Source: Saprospiraceae bacterium (GTDB lineage: Bacteria > Bacteroidota > Bacteroidia > Chitinophagales > Saprospiraceae). From it: a stretch of DNA of 64,000 nt. The notes below the pieces were generated by a model that was not told where the DNA came from, did not search any database, and worked only from the letters and a program-made list of their open reading frames with translations. The stretch spans positions 56,084 to 120,083 of the forward strand of contig JAKVCU010000055.1 in NCBI GenBank assembly GCA_022448955.1. Direction: 5' to 3'. The position numbers and the translations under genes are program-made. Position 1 is the first letter of the stretch. The number at the start of each line of letters is the position of its first letter. This document shows, piece by piece, positions 8,227 to 18,018 of this stretch.

Positions 8227-11200
8227 TTATGCCAATTTTAAAATCGCACTTGCCAATTTTCTTGCCTCTTCATCGGGGGATTTCCACCAAGCTGCTGACC
8301 ATACAGACAATACACGATATCCACTTTTTTCTAACAGTTGATCATATTCAAACTCTAACTTAAAGTTGGTATAGCTTCGATGAAACCAAAAACCATCTAA
8401 TTTGCAAACAATTGCTGCAGACTGTTCTTCTTGTGATTCGATCAGGATAGGAAAGTGATGTCCATCTTCTTTAATATTGGTTTTAATCTGGCGGCCTGCC
8501 AAATAGGGTTTAATGGATACGGCTACTTCTTCTGCAAAAGTCTGTCCATAAAAGGGCGTTTCTTCAAACTGAGCTTGTTGTAAATCTGCAATAATAGCAG
8601 CTTGTTTAGCCATTTGATTCTGAGCACCAAACTGAACAAACTTATAGTAAGCGGCAAAGTAAGTGAGTCCCTCCTTTACTTTTTGATATAGTATGCGATC
8701 TATTAATTCTTCTTGAAGAGAGGTAATAAAAAAGACTTCATTTATAGCACGGCTAGCTAAAATCTTTATCCATTTTTCTGTTTCCATTCGATTCATTTCG
8801 CTAAAATGGCTGCTAAGTGTACCATGAAGATCAATCGATCCAAAGGTGGTAGAAAGTATCAAAACATCAAAATGCTGCCCATATAACTCATGATTATGGA
8901 ATACACCAAGCCCATTTCTTTCCAATTGTTTAATTTTCTCGCCACCTTGATTCAATCGTTTTCTGATATCCTGAAGATAGGAAAGAATCAGGTTACGTTG
9001 CTCCTTTGTAAAACAAACGATCCCAACTTTGGGATAAGTTTGTTGAGGTGTTTTTTGAATCTGATTGAGAATCCGAATAATGTGCTGTGCTTCCACCTCA
9101 TTTATTCTCTTATTCTCATCATATCGGCCATCTACTTGGTCAAAATGTATCTTTTGATTGTAGTCATCGTCAACTGGAGGATTTTGGAAAAGATTAGCTG
9201 GATAAAAACGTTTCACTTCTTTAAGAAGCTCAGCATCCTGCTGTTTAGCTTTGAATTCTTTCACCAATTCCCCTGTAGTATCGGTATCAGGATAACTCAA
9301 TATGGCTCTTTTACCCAATTGACATAGAAACCTTCCTTCTTGCTTATCCAGCTCCTGCGCCTCATCAATAATTACGAGATCAAAAATTGCTGTCCTCCCT
9401 CCAAAACATTCGGCAGCGATTGAAGGACTAGTAAAAAAAACAGGAATGACAGAAGAAATAGCATTTATACCTCCAGCAAACCAATCCGTAAAACGTTTAT
9501 TTATACTAAGTGCTTGATTTTTTTTACTAAATAGCTGTTGGTACAAATTCTTTTCCTCTTTTTTGAATTGCTTCAAAGCTTGTTCCTTTCTTCGCTGCCA
9601 ATAAAACTTAATATAGTTTACCAACTCCACTGGAGCTCTTTCTATTTGCTGTGCAATATCCTTTAAATCCACTTTTTGATCAGGGATTAAAGGGCTGTAA
9701 TGCCTTAATAAGGTATTGTTAAAGTACCAAGAGTTAAAAGCAGCCTCCCAATTGTGCACTTTCACTTTGATAAGTGACTTCACCACTTTTCTTGCTTCCT
9801 CACTCATCAACAACCAATGTCTTTGCCAAGTATAAAAGTCATTAAAGTCTCGAAGGTTAAACTGAATATTTTCTATTCGATCAATAATAGCCTCCAGATG
9901 CTTTTGACGTTTTGGAATGGTGAGCATCTGACTTTTCAAAGATCCTCTAAAGATTCTGGCATCATTGATATTCTCCACCAAGCGATCTAGTGCCTCTTCT
10001 AGCTCTTCAATTTGGTCTTTAAAGCCTAAGGAAGCAACCAGCGTCTTATTATTGAGGCGAGCCATATCTTCTTGGACCAATGAAGGGATCTGCAGTCGCC
10101 ATTGTTCTAGAGACTCAGAAAAAATCGGCAACAATGCTTTTAGATGCGCCACCTGCTTTAAGTCTCTCTCCGCTGGGAAAGTAAAATCAAAAGGTGAATT
10201 TTGCTGATAGGTATGGACGATTCGATAATATTGTTCAAAGGTCTTTTCTTTAGCTTGAGTTATATCTTTTGCTTTAGAAGAAAATATTCCTTTTAATTTC
10301 AGTGAAGAACTGCTGGCGTTGAGATACTCATCACCATACTGATTGGCATACTCTGCGATGATATCAGCCAACTTTGTTTGATGCTGGAATAATCTTTGGT
10401 ACTGTGATTCTAAAAAGCGGAACAGCCGATCATTATAAGCTTGAGATTTATTGATATAACGTTGATGAAGCCTTGTCGTTCGGTCAAGCAATCGATCTGT
10501 TTGCACTTTTAAAAACACCGCTGCATCTGCTCTTTCCATCTCTGTAAACACCCTTGAATGTAGCTGAGTTAAAGGATGATTAAGCGTTTGTATTTTTTCA
10601 AATACATCTTTACTTTCTTTAATGAATTTTTGTAATTCAGTATATTCACTTTCATTGAATACAAAATCGGTTGCGTTTAGCTGGCTAGCCAATAGTACTT
10701 TTGGCTGCTGTCTTTCATTTTTCAGAAATAAACCCACGGTCTCAGTCCAAGACTTTTGGCCAAACACTTTATGATGAACTTGCTGATATTGTTCATTGTA
10801 TTTGTGATAAAGACGATTTCCCTTCTCCAACCACTTATCATATTTTTCTGTATCAAAAGCATATTTGAGATCTGTATTTGATGCAGCGGCCTTCAGCAAT
10901 TCTAACAGCAAAGAAGCATCTACTTCTGGTGATTGGAGTAAAAAATTGAGATGAGACAAATCAAATTGAGCTAATAACTTTTGTATTTCAAAAAGTGATG
11001 GAACAGATTTGGATACATAGAGTACGCTTTGTTTGTTAGCCAGTGCATGAGTAATAGCATGCCCCAATGTGAAAGTTTTCCCACTTCCTGGTTGCCCCGA
11101 CACTGCACTTAATTTAAGCGCTCTACCCTTTTGAAAAACAGACTCTTGCTCTGGGCTAAGTTCTAATAAACCAAATGGATGTCCTTTAACGTCTGTACTT

Positions 11201-12036
11201 TCGCAAGTCAGAGGAGGTAATTCTTGGTTAATAATAAGACCTTGATCAACGAAATTACTTAGGACACCTGACCAAAATAACTTACCATTAGGACCAATTT
11301 GATCTAGGTGCTCTATGGAAGGTGTTTTGGCAATCGCAATTTGTCTTTCTGTCCATTCGAAGCCTATTTGCTTCTCAAGCTTAGACAAGCAAGTCAGAAG
11401 CCCTTTTCTTGAAAAATTCTGATGATCCAATAATGAATCAAGGTCTAACTTATGTACTTGCTTTAGCCTTTGTAGAAGTGCTTTATTCAGTCTTGGTTTT
11501 TGTGAACTTCCTTGCCCAAACGCATTCAGTGAGGTAAAACTCCAGTGATTCACCTTATGCGTATCGACAGTCATTTTGATAGGCCATAAAATTAGTGGGG
11601 CATAAATCATTTGCTGATCGATCAACACACCGAACATAGGAAATCCAAAAGCGGTCACTGTCCTACCCTGTAATTTTAGATGATTTCTATTATCAGAAAA
11701 CAGAAAATTTAGCTGCTCTTGGACCTCAAATGGGACAATAGAAGACATAGCAACAGCCTGGCCATCCAATAAGTTTTTAATCCATTGAAAAACAAAATCA
11801 TCTGCATCCTCTTGATTCAGTTGATAGATATCTAGAAAATCTGGATAAGAAGGATAGCAGTTTAAAACGCTTCGATTATCCAAAGTAGCAGATTTATTAT
11901 TGAGCATGGATTGGCTAGTTTTATATCTCCAAAGATAATATAACAAATTCTGTTTATTAGGAAAGGCTTCAGATGTAAAAGCCTTTTCTATGAAAAATTT
12001 GAAAAAATAAAAGACTATCTTATGTAAAACCTTCAT
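8227..12036 (-). CDS. Large superfamily I helicase-like ATPase with a possible C-terminal nuclease-like domain
   Basis: 1269 residues. A unique N-terminal part (1-290) leads to a UvrD/AAA_11-like P-loop with Walker A GQPGSGKT (314-321). A 550-residue helical insert follows, then Walker B IIDEAQE (889-895) and a second RecA-like part with SRAINEVFFITSL (a degenerate form of the usual TRA motif VI). The last 120 residues (KLDGFWFHRSYTNFKLEFEYDQLLEKSGYRVLSVWSAAWW) resemble the restriction-endonuclease-like tail of DUF4011-type helicases but lack a clear D-ExK triad. Such proteins occur in DNA repair and phage defence. It is alone, without defence partners nearby. Function is inferred from domains only. 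Confidence 0.8.
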   Translation of the reverse strand: MKVLHKIVFYFFKFFIEKAFTSEAFPNKQNLLYYLWRYKTSQSMLNNKSATLDNRSVLNCYPSYPDFLDIYQLNQEDADDFVFQWIKNLLDGQAVAMSSIVPFEVQEQLNFLFSDNRNHLKLQGRTVTAFGFPMFGVLIDQQMIYAPLILWPIKMTVDTHKVNHWSFTSLNAFGQGSSQKPRLNKALLQRLKQVHKLDLDSLLDHQNFSRKGLLTCLSKLEKQIGFEWTERQIAIAKTPSIEHLDQIGPNGKLFWSGVLSNFVDQGLIINQELPPLTCESTDVKGHPFGLLELSPEQESVFQKGRALKLSAVSGQPGSGKTFTLGHAITHALANKQSVLYVSKSVPSLFEIQKLLAQFDLSHLNFLLQSPEVDASLLLELLKAAASNTDLKYAFDTEKYDKWLEKGNRLYHKYNEQYQQVHHKVFGQKSWTETVGLFLKNERQQPKVLLASQLNATDFVFNESEYTELQKFIKESKDVFEKIQTLNHPLTQLHSRVFTEMERADAAVFLKVQTDRLLDRTTRLHQRYINKSQAYNDRLFRFLESQYQRLFQHQTKLADIIAEYANQYGDEYLNASSSSLKLKGIFSSKAKDITQAKEKTFEQYYRIVHTYQQNSPFDFTFPAERDLKQVAHLKALLPIFSESLEQWRLQIPSLVQEDMARLNNKTLVASLGFKDQIEELEEALDRLVENINDARIFRGSLKSQMLTIPKRQKHLEAIIDRIENIQFNLRDFNDFYTWQRHWLLMSEEARKVVKSLIKVKVHNWEAAFNSWYFNNTLLRHYSPLIPDQKVDLKDIAQQIERAPVELVNYIKFYWQRRKEQALKQFKKEEKNLYQQLFSKKNQALSINKRFTDWFAGGINAISSVIPVFFTSPSIAAECFGGRTAIFDLVIIDEAQELDKQEGRFLCQLGKRAILSYPDTDTTGELVKEFKAKQQDAELLKEVKRFYPANLFQNPPVDDDYNQKIHFDQVDGRYDENKRINEVEAQHIIRILNQIQKTPQQTYPKVGIVCFTKEQRNLILSYLQDIRKRLNQGGEKIKQLERNGLGVFHNHELYGQHFDVLILSTTFGSIDLHGTLSSHFSEMNRMETEKWIKILASRAINEVFFITSLQEELIDRILYQKVKEGLTYFAAYYKFVQFGAQNQMAKQAAIIADLQQAQFEETPFYGQTFAEEVAVSIKPYLAGRQIKTNIKEDGHHFPILIESQEEQSAAIVCKLDGFWFHRSYTNFKLEFEYDQLLEKSGYRVLSVWSAAWWKSPDEEARKLASAILKLA

Positions 12037-12321
12037 TTTTGTATGAAATCCCGCCTAAAAATTCAAACGTGTAATTGTTGTCGAAACGTGAGATTAAAGC
12101 TTATAAATCAAATATATGCGTAAATAAGCATTTTAAACACTTCAAAAAAACAGCTTCAACATATAAAAAAACTGATATTATTATGGACAAGAATTGACCT
12201 GTATTATTCGTGATTAACAAATATAAAGACTATCTTACCTATTGTAAATCAGTGCATTGCTTTTGTTTATACTTATTAGGGGTTAATAGAAAAAACATTA
12301 AACAAACAAAAAACATTCAAT

Positions 12322-13074
12322 ATGTTGCCAAGTATTGCAGTCATATTAACCGACCCCGATCGTCATATTCTTTGGGTAAATGATGGCTTCACGAACATCA
12401 CAGGTTATACTTTGGCAGAAGTCATAGGTAAAAAACCGAGTTTATTACAAGGGGAAGAATCGGAGGCAGAGGTTATCCTTAGTATTCGAAGAAATTTGGA
12501 ACGCCAAGTACCTTTTAGTGAAGAAATTACCAATTACAGAAAGAATGGAGAAAAATACATTTGCAAACTAGCTATACATCCTGTATTTGATCATGATCAA
12601 GCACTAATCAACTTTTTAGCATTTGAAGTAGATGGTGATAACACTCCCAATATCGATGATATTCCGCTATTACAAGTAGATGAAAAGTATAGCTCTAGTA
12701 GCTTAAAAGGTGTTGAAGAAGTAAAACTATACTTCCGCCTTCGCTCTATAGTAGAACGAGAAAAGCTTTATCTCAACCCAAATCTAAGTTTAAAAGAAGT
12801 TGCTGACAAGATTGCCACTAATACCAAATACCTTTCACAGGTAGTCAATCATCATGCTGGATGTAATTTCCAACATTTTATTAATAGCTATCGAGTAGAA
12901 GAAGCCAAAAAGAAAATTGTTAGTAATGAATTTAGACATTTAACACTCTACGGTATTGCATTACAATGTGGATTCAAAAATAAATCTACCTTTTATAAAG
13001 TTTTCAAAGAGATTACTGGATATACCCCTAAAGAGTATCAAAAGCATTATAAAGCTTCCAGATCAGGTATATAA
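12322..13074 (+). CDS. PAS-domain AraC-family transcriptional regulator
   Basis: 250 residues. A PAS domain (about 5-105) resembles LOV domains (NDGFTNITGYTLAEVIGKKPSLLQG, then ITNYRKNGEKY), but the photoactive Cys of GxNCRFLQ is Pro, so it should not form a flavin-cysteine adduct. The C-terminal AraC double helix-turn-helix (about 135-245) has LKEVADKIATNTKYLSQVVN and GIALQCGFKNKSTFYKVFKEITGYTPKEY. It is a one-component cytoplasmic sensor-regulator. It is monocistronic and divergent from the helicase-like gene across 285 bp; its targets are unknown. Confidence 0.9.
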   Translation: MLPSIAVILTDPDRHILWVNDGFTNITGYTLAEVIGKKPSLLQGEESEAEVILSIRRNLERQVPFSEEITNYRKNGEKYICKLAIHPVFDHDQALINFLAFEVDGDNTPNIDDIPLLQVDEKYSSSSLKGVEEVKLYFRLRSIVEREKLYLNPNLSLKEVADKIATNTKYLSQVVNHHAGCNFQHFINSYRVEEAKKKIVSNEFRHLTLYGIALQCGFKNKSTFYKVFKEITGYTPKEYQKHYKASRSGI

Positions 13075-13472
13075 TATATCCTGCCTAAGTATCTAAATCA
13101 ACCCTTGTAATATAGCCCCTAGCCCTATTCAGTCGAGCATTTATCACAAAGCGTAAATAGTTTATTGAAAATAATTGTTTACATTTTTGATCAAAGTGAT
13201 CGACTGGAATAGACTGACTTAAGCAAATTGGTATACTTAAGACAGGTGTAGATTCGAGAATTCAGACCCTTCTATGGCTCTAAAAGTTGCTTTATCAGCT
13301 TTATTGAAGGAACTTTAATAAGCAACTATTGGAAAGTCAGGCTTTAAATTAGTTATAGATTCTGAAATTTTACAGCCTGAAAGTTACCAGTGGATTAGCA
13401 AAACACTATTCCTTAGTGGTCTTTACCTACCATTAATCGAATAATGTCATAACAAACAAAGACATTCGTATT
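13075..13472. other. 400-bp gap with inverted repeats, no supported gene
   Basis: Holds an imperfect inverted repeat pairing CTATTCAGTCGA (about 13128) with TCGACTGGAATAG (about 13200), and a smaller CTTAAG..CTTAAG palindrome just after it. Stop codons break every frame. It could be the edge of a decayed mobile element; I cannot show that. Confidence 0.35.
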
Positions 13473-13511
13473 ATGGGTGGAATTCGAGATTTGATTGGCC
13501 TCCATTTTATT

Positions 13512-13676
13512 ATGGATACCAAGAAAAAGATTATAATTGAAAGTTTATTAAAAAATAAACGACAAATTCCAAAAGAAAAACTTTTGCTCATCAAAGAATT
13601 ATTAGGTGAAAAACTGAGCTCTTTTGATTCTTTATTAAGTGAGGAATTCCTTGGAAATAAGGATTTAAAATCTTAA
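13512..13676 (+). CDS. Small uncharacterised protein, 54 residues
   Basis: An open frame from ATG 13512 (MDTKKKIIIESLLKNKRQIP...); an in-frame ATG at 13473 would add 13 residues. It is lysine- and leucine-rich and probably helical, with no signal peptide or recognised family. Its main support is a strong rho-independent terminator 50 nt downstream on the same strand, which shows that plus-strand transcription ends here. It may be a real small gene, or the terminator may belong to an untranslated RNA. Confidence 0.4.
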   Translation: MDTKKKIIIESLLKNKRQIPKEKLLLIKELLGEKLSSFDSLLSEEFLGNKDLKS

Positions 13677-13726
13677 CATTATATCGCACTGGTTTTTAGT
13701 GCAAACAAATTGGTTTCAATATACAA

Positions 13727-13762
13727 GCCAATGCTGAAACATTTTCAGCATTGGCTTTTTTT
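13727..13762 (+). terminator. Rho-independent terminator
   Basis: Perfect 13-bp stem GCCAATGCTGAAA/TTTCAGCATTGGC with a 3-nt loop, followed by TTTTTTTA. Orientation fits the plus strand, so it ends the transcript of the small gene before it. Confidence 0.85.
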
Positions 13763-13827
13763 ATTTCCCCGATAACTACTTGGAAAATATTTTCTGCTAT
13801 CGAATATTTAAGCGAAAAATAGCTGCT

Positions 13828-14418
13828 TTATTCAGGTGTAACGATACCACCACTTACTTTTTCTCCATTTTTGTATAAATACTCTAATGTTGTTTGCCCT
13901 TCCTCATTGAAAAAACGATAGTAGCCATCTTGCACACCATCCTTATATTCAATCGTAGTTTGGATCTTTCCATCTCTAGGGAAGTATTTGGTATATACTC
14001 CATCTAATTCTCCATCCTTATAATTGGCTGATTCCTCAGGACGACCAAAGCGGTATTTTCCCCAAGGCCCATGTAGCTTATTATTTCTGTAAGAGGCGAT
14101 CAATTCTACTTGCCCCCTATCATTGAAGGATAAATATAAACCGTGATAATTACCATTTACATAGCTTGTCGTAGTCTTTGGAAAAGGGCCCGCACTTGTG
14201 TAAGTGGACCATGTTCCTTGCCTTACGCCATTCTCTAAATATCCATTCTCTAACAAATTGCCGTTTTCATCCTTTTTAGTCACGTATTGTAACCCTCCAG
14301 GAGCATCTGTTAAATCGTAGCCAGTCGTATCCATTACTGGGCCTGAAGGAGCAACTGTATTCGTTGGATTACATGCCCAAAAGGCGATAGCTAAAGCTAG
14401 CAATAAGATTATTCTCAT
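13828..14418 (-). CDS. YwqK/MORN-like repeat lipoprotein
   Basis: 196 residues with a lipoprotein signal (LALAIAFWAC, Cys16). The mature part has tandem MORN-like repeats of the YwqK antitoxin-like type, such as YLENGVRQGTWSTY, YVNGNYHGLYLSF, YRNNKLHGPWGKY, YKDGELDGVYTKY and YKDGVQDGYYRFF, each about 23 residues. These fold as a beta-meander. In this phylum such proteins are common at the cell surface without a proven toxin partner, and none is adjacent here. Probably lipid-anchored in the envelope, function unknown. Confidence 0.85.
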   Translation of the reverse strand: MRIILLLALAIAFWACNPTNTVAPSGPVMDTTGYDLTDAPGGLQYVTKKDENGNLLENGYLENGVRQGTWSTYTSAGPFPKTTTSYVNGNYHGLYLSFNDRGQVELIASYRNNKLHGPWGKYRFGRPEESANYKDGELDGVYTKYFPRDGKIQTTIEYKDGVQDGYYRFFNEEGQTTLEYLYKNGEKVSGGIVTPE

Positions 14419-14592
14419 AACAAATTGATTTGATTTGCAAAAATTTGAAGCGTCACAAAATTAGTGGATTTGCGGTTTTATACAAATTTGGGTTAAAAGA
14501 TTTCTAGCATCCTAGTTTAGAAAAAATAGTTAAACTTCATCATTTCAATTCAACTTTCTATTATTTTTACGGTGTTCAAAAATCCCGGTCCT

Positions 14593-15513
14593 ATGAACAG
14601 CAGAACATTCTTATCATTAATCACCCTTGCTTTATTGATTTATGGCGCTTCTCATTTCTTTCCTATTCAAAAAAATAAAGCCTTTAAAATCGAACTTATC
14701 AAAATCAAACCCGACGTAGTAAGCACGATTAGCATTAAAACTCCAAAAGAGGAAGCCTTTATACTAACTAGATCAGAAAATGGCTGGATTGCATCCAAAG
14801 AAAATCTCAATATTAAAGTACTACAACCAAAAGTAAAGGAACTATTAAAAGCACTCCAACTAATTGAAACAGAGCAAATCGTAGCCTATAAAAAAGAAAA
14901 TTGGCCCAACTTTAAAGTGGATACAAGTAGCGGAACCCATATACAAATTTATGAAAATGACATCCAAACTAAAGACTTCATCTTAGGTCAGTTGAATAGG
15001 AAAGATTCCGCCTATTTGCGCTTCTCAGATGAAGTGGAAGTATATGCTATTGATGGAAGTCACATGGCCTCCATTGGAAAAAGTTTTGACAACTATAGAA
15101 GTAAAACCTTCCTTTCCCTTACAGCTTCCGCTGAAATAGCCGAGATCAAACTCACCACCGAACAAGATACCTTTGATCTAAAAATCACAGAAAATGGTTG
15201 GGTGCTCAATGAAGCCCAAGCAATAGACTCTGTCTCAATTGCAGAATATTTGGCACAACTTCATTATATGGAAACTGACAGGTTTGCAGATGATTTTGAT
15301 GAATTAAAAGCCCGTGAGTTCCCTATGACTCAGCTTAAGATTACAGATCATTACGCTATTGAAGTACTTGAAATACTATGCTTTTCGGACAGCTTACATG
15401 CTGAACGGGATTTTGTATTACACAATCGTTTATTTCCAGATCAATACTTTGCAAGCGATTCAGCTGGATTGTATCAACTCCTGATAGACGGGCTCATAAA
15501 AAAATTACAGTAA
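14593..15513 (+). CDS. DUF4340 domain-containing protein
   Basis: About 306 residues from ATG 14593 (MNSRTFLSLITLALLIYGA); a GTG at 14572 would add seven residues. One N-terminal membrane helix, then a periplasmic DUF4340 region with the repeated pattern SENGWIASKENLNIKV and ENGWVLNEAQAIDSVSI. In Bacteroidota, DUF4340 proteins usually accompany ABC-2 type permeases of the GldG kind; no such transporter is next to this copy. The last codons overlap a hairpin that terminates the convergent receptor gene. Confidence 0.85.
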   Translation: MNSRTFLSLITLALLIYGASHFFPIQKNKAFKIELIKIKPDVVSTISIKTPKEEAFILTRSENGWIASKENLNIKVLQPKVKELLKALQLIETEQIVAYKKENWPNFKVDTSSGTHIQIYENDIQTKDFILGQLNRKDSAYLRFSDEVEVYAIDGSHMASIGKSFDNYRSKTFLSLTASAEIAEIKLTTEQDTFDLKITENGWVLNEAQAIDSVSIAEYLAQLHYMETDRFADDFDELKAREFPMTQLKITDHYAIEVLEILCFSDSLHAERDFVLHNRLFPDQYFASDSAGLYQLLIDGLIKKLQ

Positions 15514-15539
15514 AGGACAGCAAACTGTCCTCACTGTAA
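15498..15539 (-). terminator. Terminator for the outer-membrane receptor gene
   Basis: Stem TTACAGT..AGGACAG-CAAA-CTGTCCT..ACTGTAA with a small bulge; on the minus strand it is followed by seven T (15498-15504 read as A on plus). It overlaps the stop codon of the convergent DUF4340 gene. Confidence 0.65.
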
Positions 15540-15600
15540 TCAAAAACCTTTCCGAAAATATCTTTTTAGTTATTCGTGTATGGTTTGCAATCATTAACGA

Positions 15601-18018
15601 TTAATGCCCTTCTACCCTATTCTGCTCGTCACTGGTAGCTGTATTTCTATTTCTGGCAGGCTTTACTTTATGATTACCAAATTTATAAGTCAAAGAGATG
15701 TTTATTTTTCTCGTTTCATTATTTTGATAAACGAAGGCATCAATATCCCCTTGTCGGATATTAGCAGACCAATCTAACGAATTGAACACATCATCTAAGC
15801 TAACTTTCAAATTAGCCTTCCCATCAAAAAATTGTGCCGAAACACCAGCATTTACACTATATATTTCCTCCATCCTGATCATACCATATACCATAGGAGA
15901 TTGATACCAAGCGGATAACTCTGCTTGCATAAATTTATTAATCGTAAAATTGTTACTGATATATAAATTAGTCGTCAACTGCTCTTGCTTGATTATACCC
16001 TCTGCTGAAGGAGAATCAAAATAATTGTAAAAGGTAAAAACGCTCAAACGTGTAGATGCCCAGTCTTTCCATGGGATCATGGTAGATAAGTTAAGCGAAT
16101 AATTTTCAAATAGATCTAGATTATCTACTGTTTGGAAAATTTGAGCCTCCGCTTCATTTTGCTCAATCACTTCAGTCATTGCGTCTGTGGTTCGGCTATA
16201 GCTAAATGTAGCAAAGAAATGCTGTTTAAAACCATAGTTTACCGTAAAGTTATTGGTGTATTGGGGCTGTAAGAATGGATTTCCTTTGCTAAAAGTAAAC
16301 TGATCTAAGAAAAAAACAAAGGGATTCAAATTACCATAATCTGGCCGATCAATCCTTCTACTAAATGCATAACTTAGGCTATGCTTTTCTTTCAAGCTAT
16401 GAGATAAACTTACACTAGGGAAGAAATTCAAATAATCTCTTGTTACACGCTGATTTAAAGTTTCTGAAAAACCATCAGACTGTGTATATTCTGTACGAAG
16501 TCCAGCTTGCACCTGCAAGCCTAATAGGCTTGTACTCACATTTGCATAAGCTGCATAAATCGTTTCTTCATAAGAAAAGATATTGCTTCTACCTAAGTCT
16601 TGTATCCATTCCTCTTCTTCTAGTACTTGGAAATCCAAATCACTATCTGTCCTTACTAAACTCGCCTTTGCACCTGCCTCTATATTCCATTTATCATTTA
16701 GCGGAAGCGTATAATCTAATTTGATAGCTTTGATATCTACCATTGACTCATTATCTGTTCTAAACATATATGGTGTCTGCAGCTCTGTATCTTCATCACC
16801 AAAATAACGGTTTGCTGCTGTCTGTCTTTCAGGATTATCATAAGTTGACCAATCTACATCAAAGGTAATTTCTTGGCCTTTGTTATCGATTTGATGACGA
16901 AGATTGAAGTTGTACGTGAAATTTTGCCAGTTTTCTCGCTCTGCATTATTCGCCAATACCCGCTTAAAGGGATAGGGATTATCTCCAAACAAGAAAGCCG
17001 TGCTGTTACCATCTTCATTCCAATTCCCAAAACTCGAGCTAGCTAACAAGCCTAAGGTAGTTTTTTGACTGAGGTAATAATCAACTCCTGTTTTAAAATA
17101 GAGGCGATCAGAATAGCTATGGCGTTTACTATCTTGATCAAAGACGGTTAACATATCTTCGAATGGAATATTACGATCAATATCTAATACTTGGTTGCGT
17201 TCGTTATGGCGATAGCTAAGATTGCCAAAGATATTAAATTGCTCTTGCCGATAATTTAGATTCAGGGAAGCATCTCCCTTTGGTGTTTCGCCATAGCCAA
17301 ATCCTGCTCCAGCATTTCCATTCAAGCCTAAATTCTCATTCTTCTTTAACCGAATATTAATGACACCTGCATTACCCTGCGCATCATATTTTGAAGAAGG
17401 ACTATGGATAATTTCAATACTTTCAATGCTGTTGGCAGGCATACTTTCTAGCATCTTCACTAGTTCTTCATTTGATAGATAACTATTCTTACCATCAATC
17501 AAAATCAATACCCCTTGCTTACCTTTTAGGCTGATCATTTCATTTTGATCAACACTTACACCGGGTGATTTCATTAATAACTCTAATGCATTATTCCCTG
17601 CTGCTACAGGGCTAGCATCTACATTCATGACAATCTTATCGGCCTTTAACTCAAGGAAAGGCTTTTTAGCCTTTACAACGACCTCTTCTAGTTGGGTATG
17701 ATTCGTCGAAAGACGGAAAGAAGGTAATTGGATATCCTCATTGACATTCACCACTTCCGTGAAATAATCATTGTAACCAATGAAGCTAACAGAAATTAAA
17801 TAGTCTGCGGGAGCTACTTTTTCAAAAATAAAATATCCACTTGAATCAGTAAGAGTACCTTTGAGTAAGCTTGAGTCTACAGGGTTTAACAATAAAACAT
17901 TTGCATAATCAACAGCAAGCTGTTGATCATCTAAGACTTTACCAGAAATTTGATGTTGTGAAAAGCCTATGCATACTACTACTAGGCTTAAGAGGGTGCT
18001 TAAGAAGTTTCTTTTCAT
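15601..18018 (-). CDS. TonB-dependent receptor-like outer membrane protein (OMP_b-brl_3 type)
   Basis: 805 residues with a signal peptide (to GFSQ, about 20). A carboxypeptidase regulatory-like domain (about 22-110) is followed by a plug domain (about 120-230: ALELLMKSPGVSVDQNEMISLKGKQG, IEIIHSPSSKYDAQGNAGVINIRL). The rest is a long beta-barrel with alternating aromatic strands. This subtype lacks an obvious TonB box and is common in Bacteroidota. It probably imports or exports a peptide or siderophore-like ligand, but no substrate partner (SusD-like or enzyme) is adjacent. Stands alone with its own terminator. Confidence 0.9.
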   Translation of the reverse strand: MKRNFLSTLLSLVVVCIGFSQHQISGKVLDDQQLAVDYANVLLLNPVDSSLLKGTLTDSSGYFIFEKVAPADYLISVSFIGYNDYFTEVVNVNEDIQLPSFRLSTNHTQLEEVVVKAKKPFLELKADKIVMNVDASPVAAGNNALELLMKSPGVSVDQNEMISLKGKQGVLILIDGKNSYLSNEELVKMLESMPANSIESIEIIHSPSSKYDAQGNAGVINIRLKKNENLGLNGNAGAGFGYGETPKGDASLNLNYRQEQFNIFGNLSYRHNERNQVLDIDRNIPFEDMLTVFDQDSKRHSYSDRLYFKTGVDYYLSQKTTLGLLASSSFGNWNEDGNSTAFLFGDNPYPFKRVLANNAERENWQNFTYNFNLRHQIDNKGQEITFDVDWSTYDNPERQTAANRYFGDEDTELQTPYMFRTDNESMVDIKAIKLDYTLPLNDKWNIEAGAKASLVRTDSDLDFQVLEEEEWIQDLGRSNIFSYEETIYAAYANVSTSLLGLQVQAGLRTEYTQSDGFSETLNQRVTRDYLNFFPSVSLSHSLKEKHSLSYAFSRRIDRPDYGNLNPFVFFLDQFTFSKGNPFLQPQYTNNFTVNYGFKQHFFATFSYSRTTDAMTEVIEQNEAEAQIFQTVDNLDLFENYSLNLSTMIPWKDWASTRLSVFTFYNYFDSPSAEGIIKQEQLTTNLYISNNFTINKFMQAELSAWYQSPMVYGMIRMEEIYSVNAGVSAQFFDGKANLKVSLDDVFNSLDWSANIRQGDIDAFVYQNNETRKINISLTYKFGNHKVKPARNRNTATSDEQNRVEGH

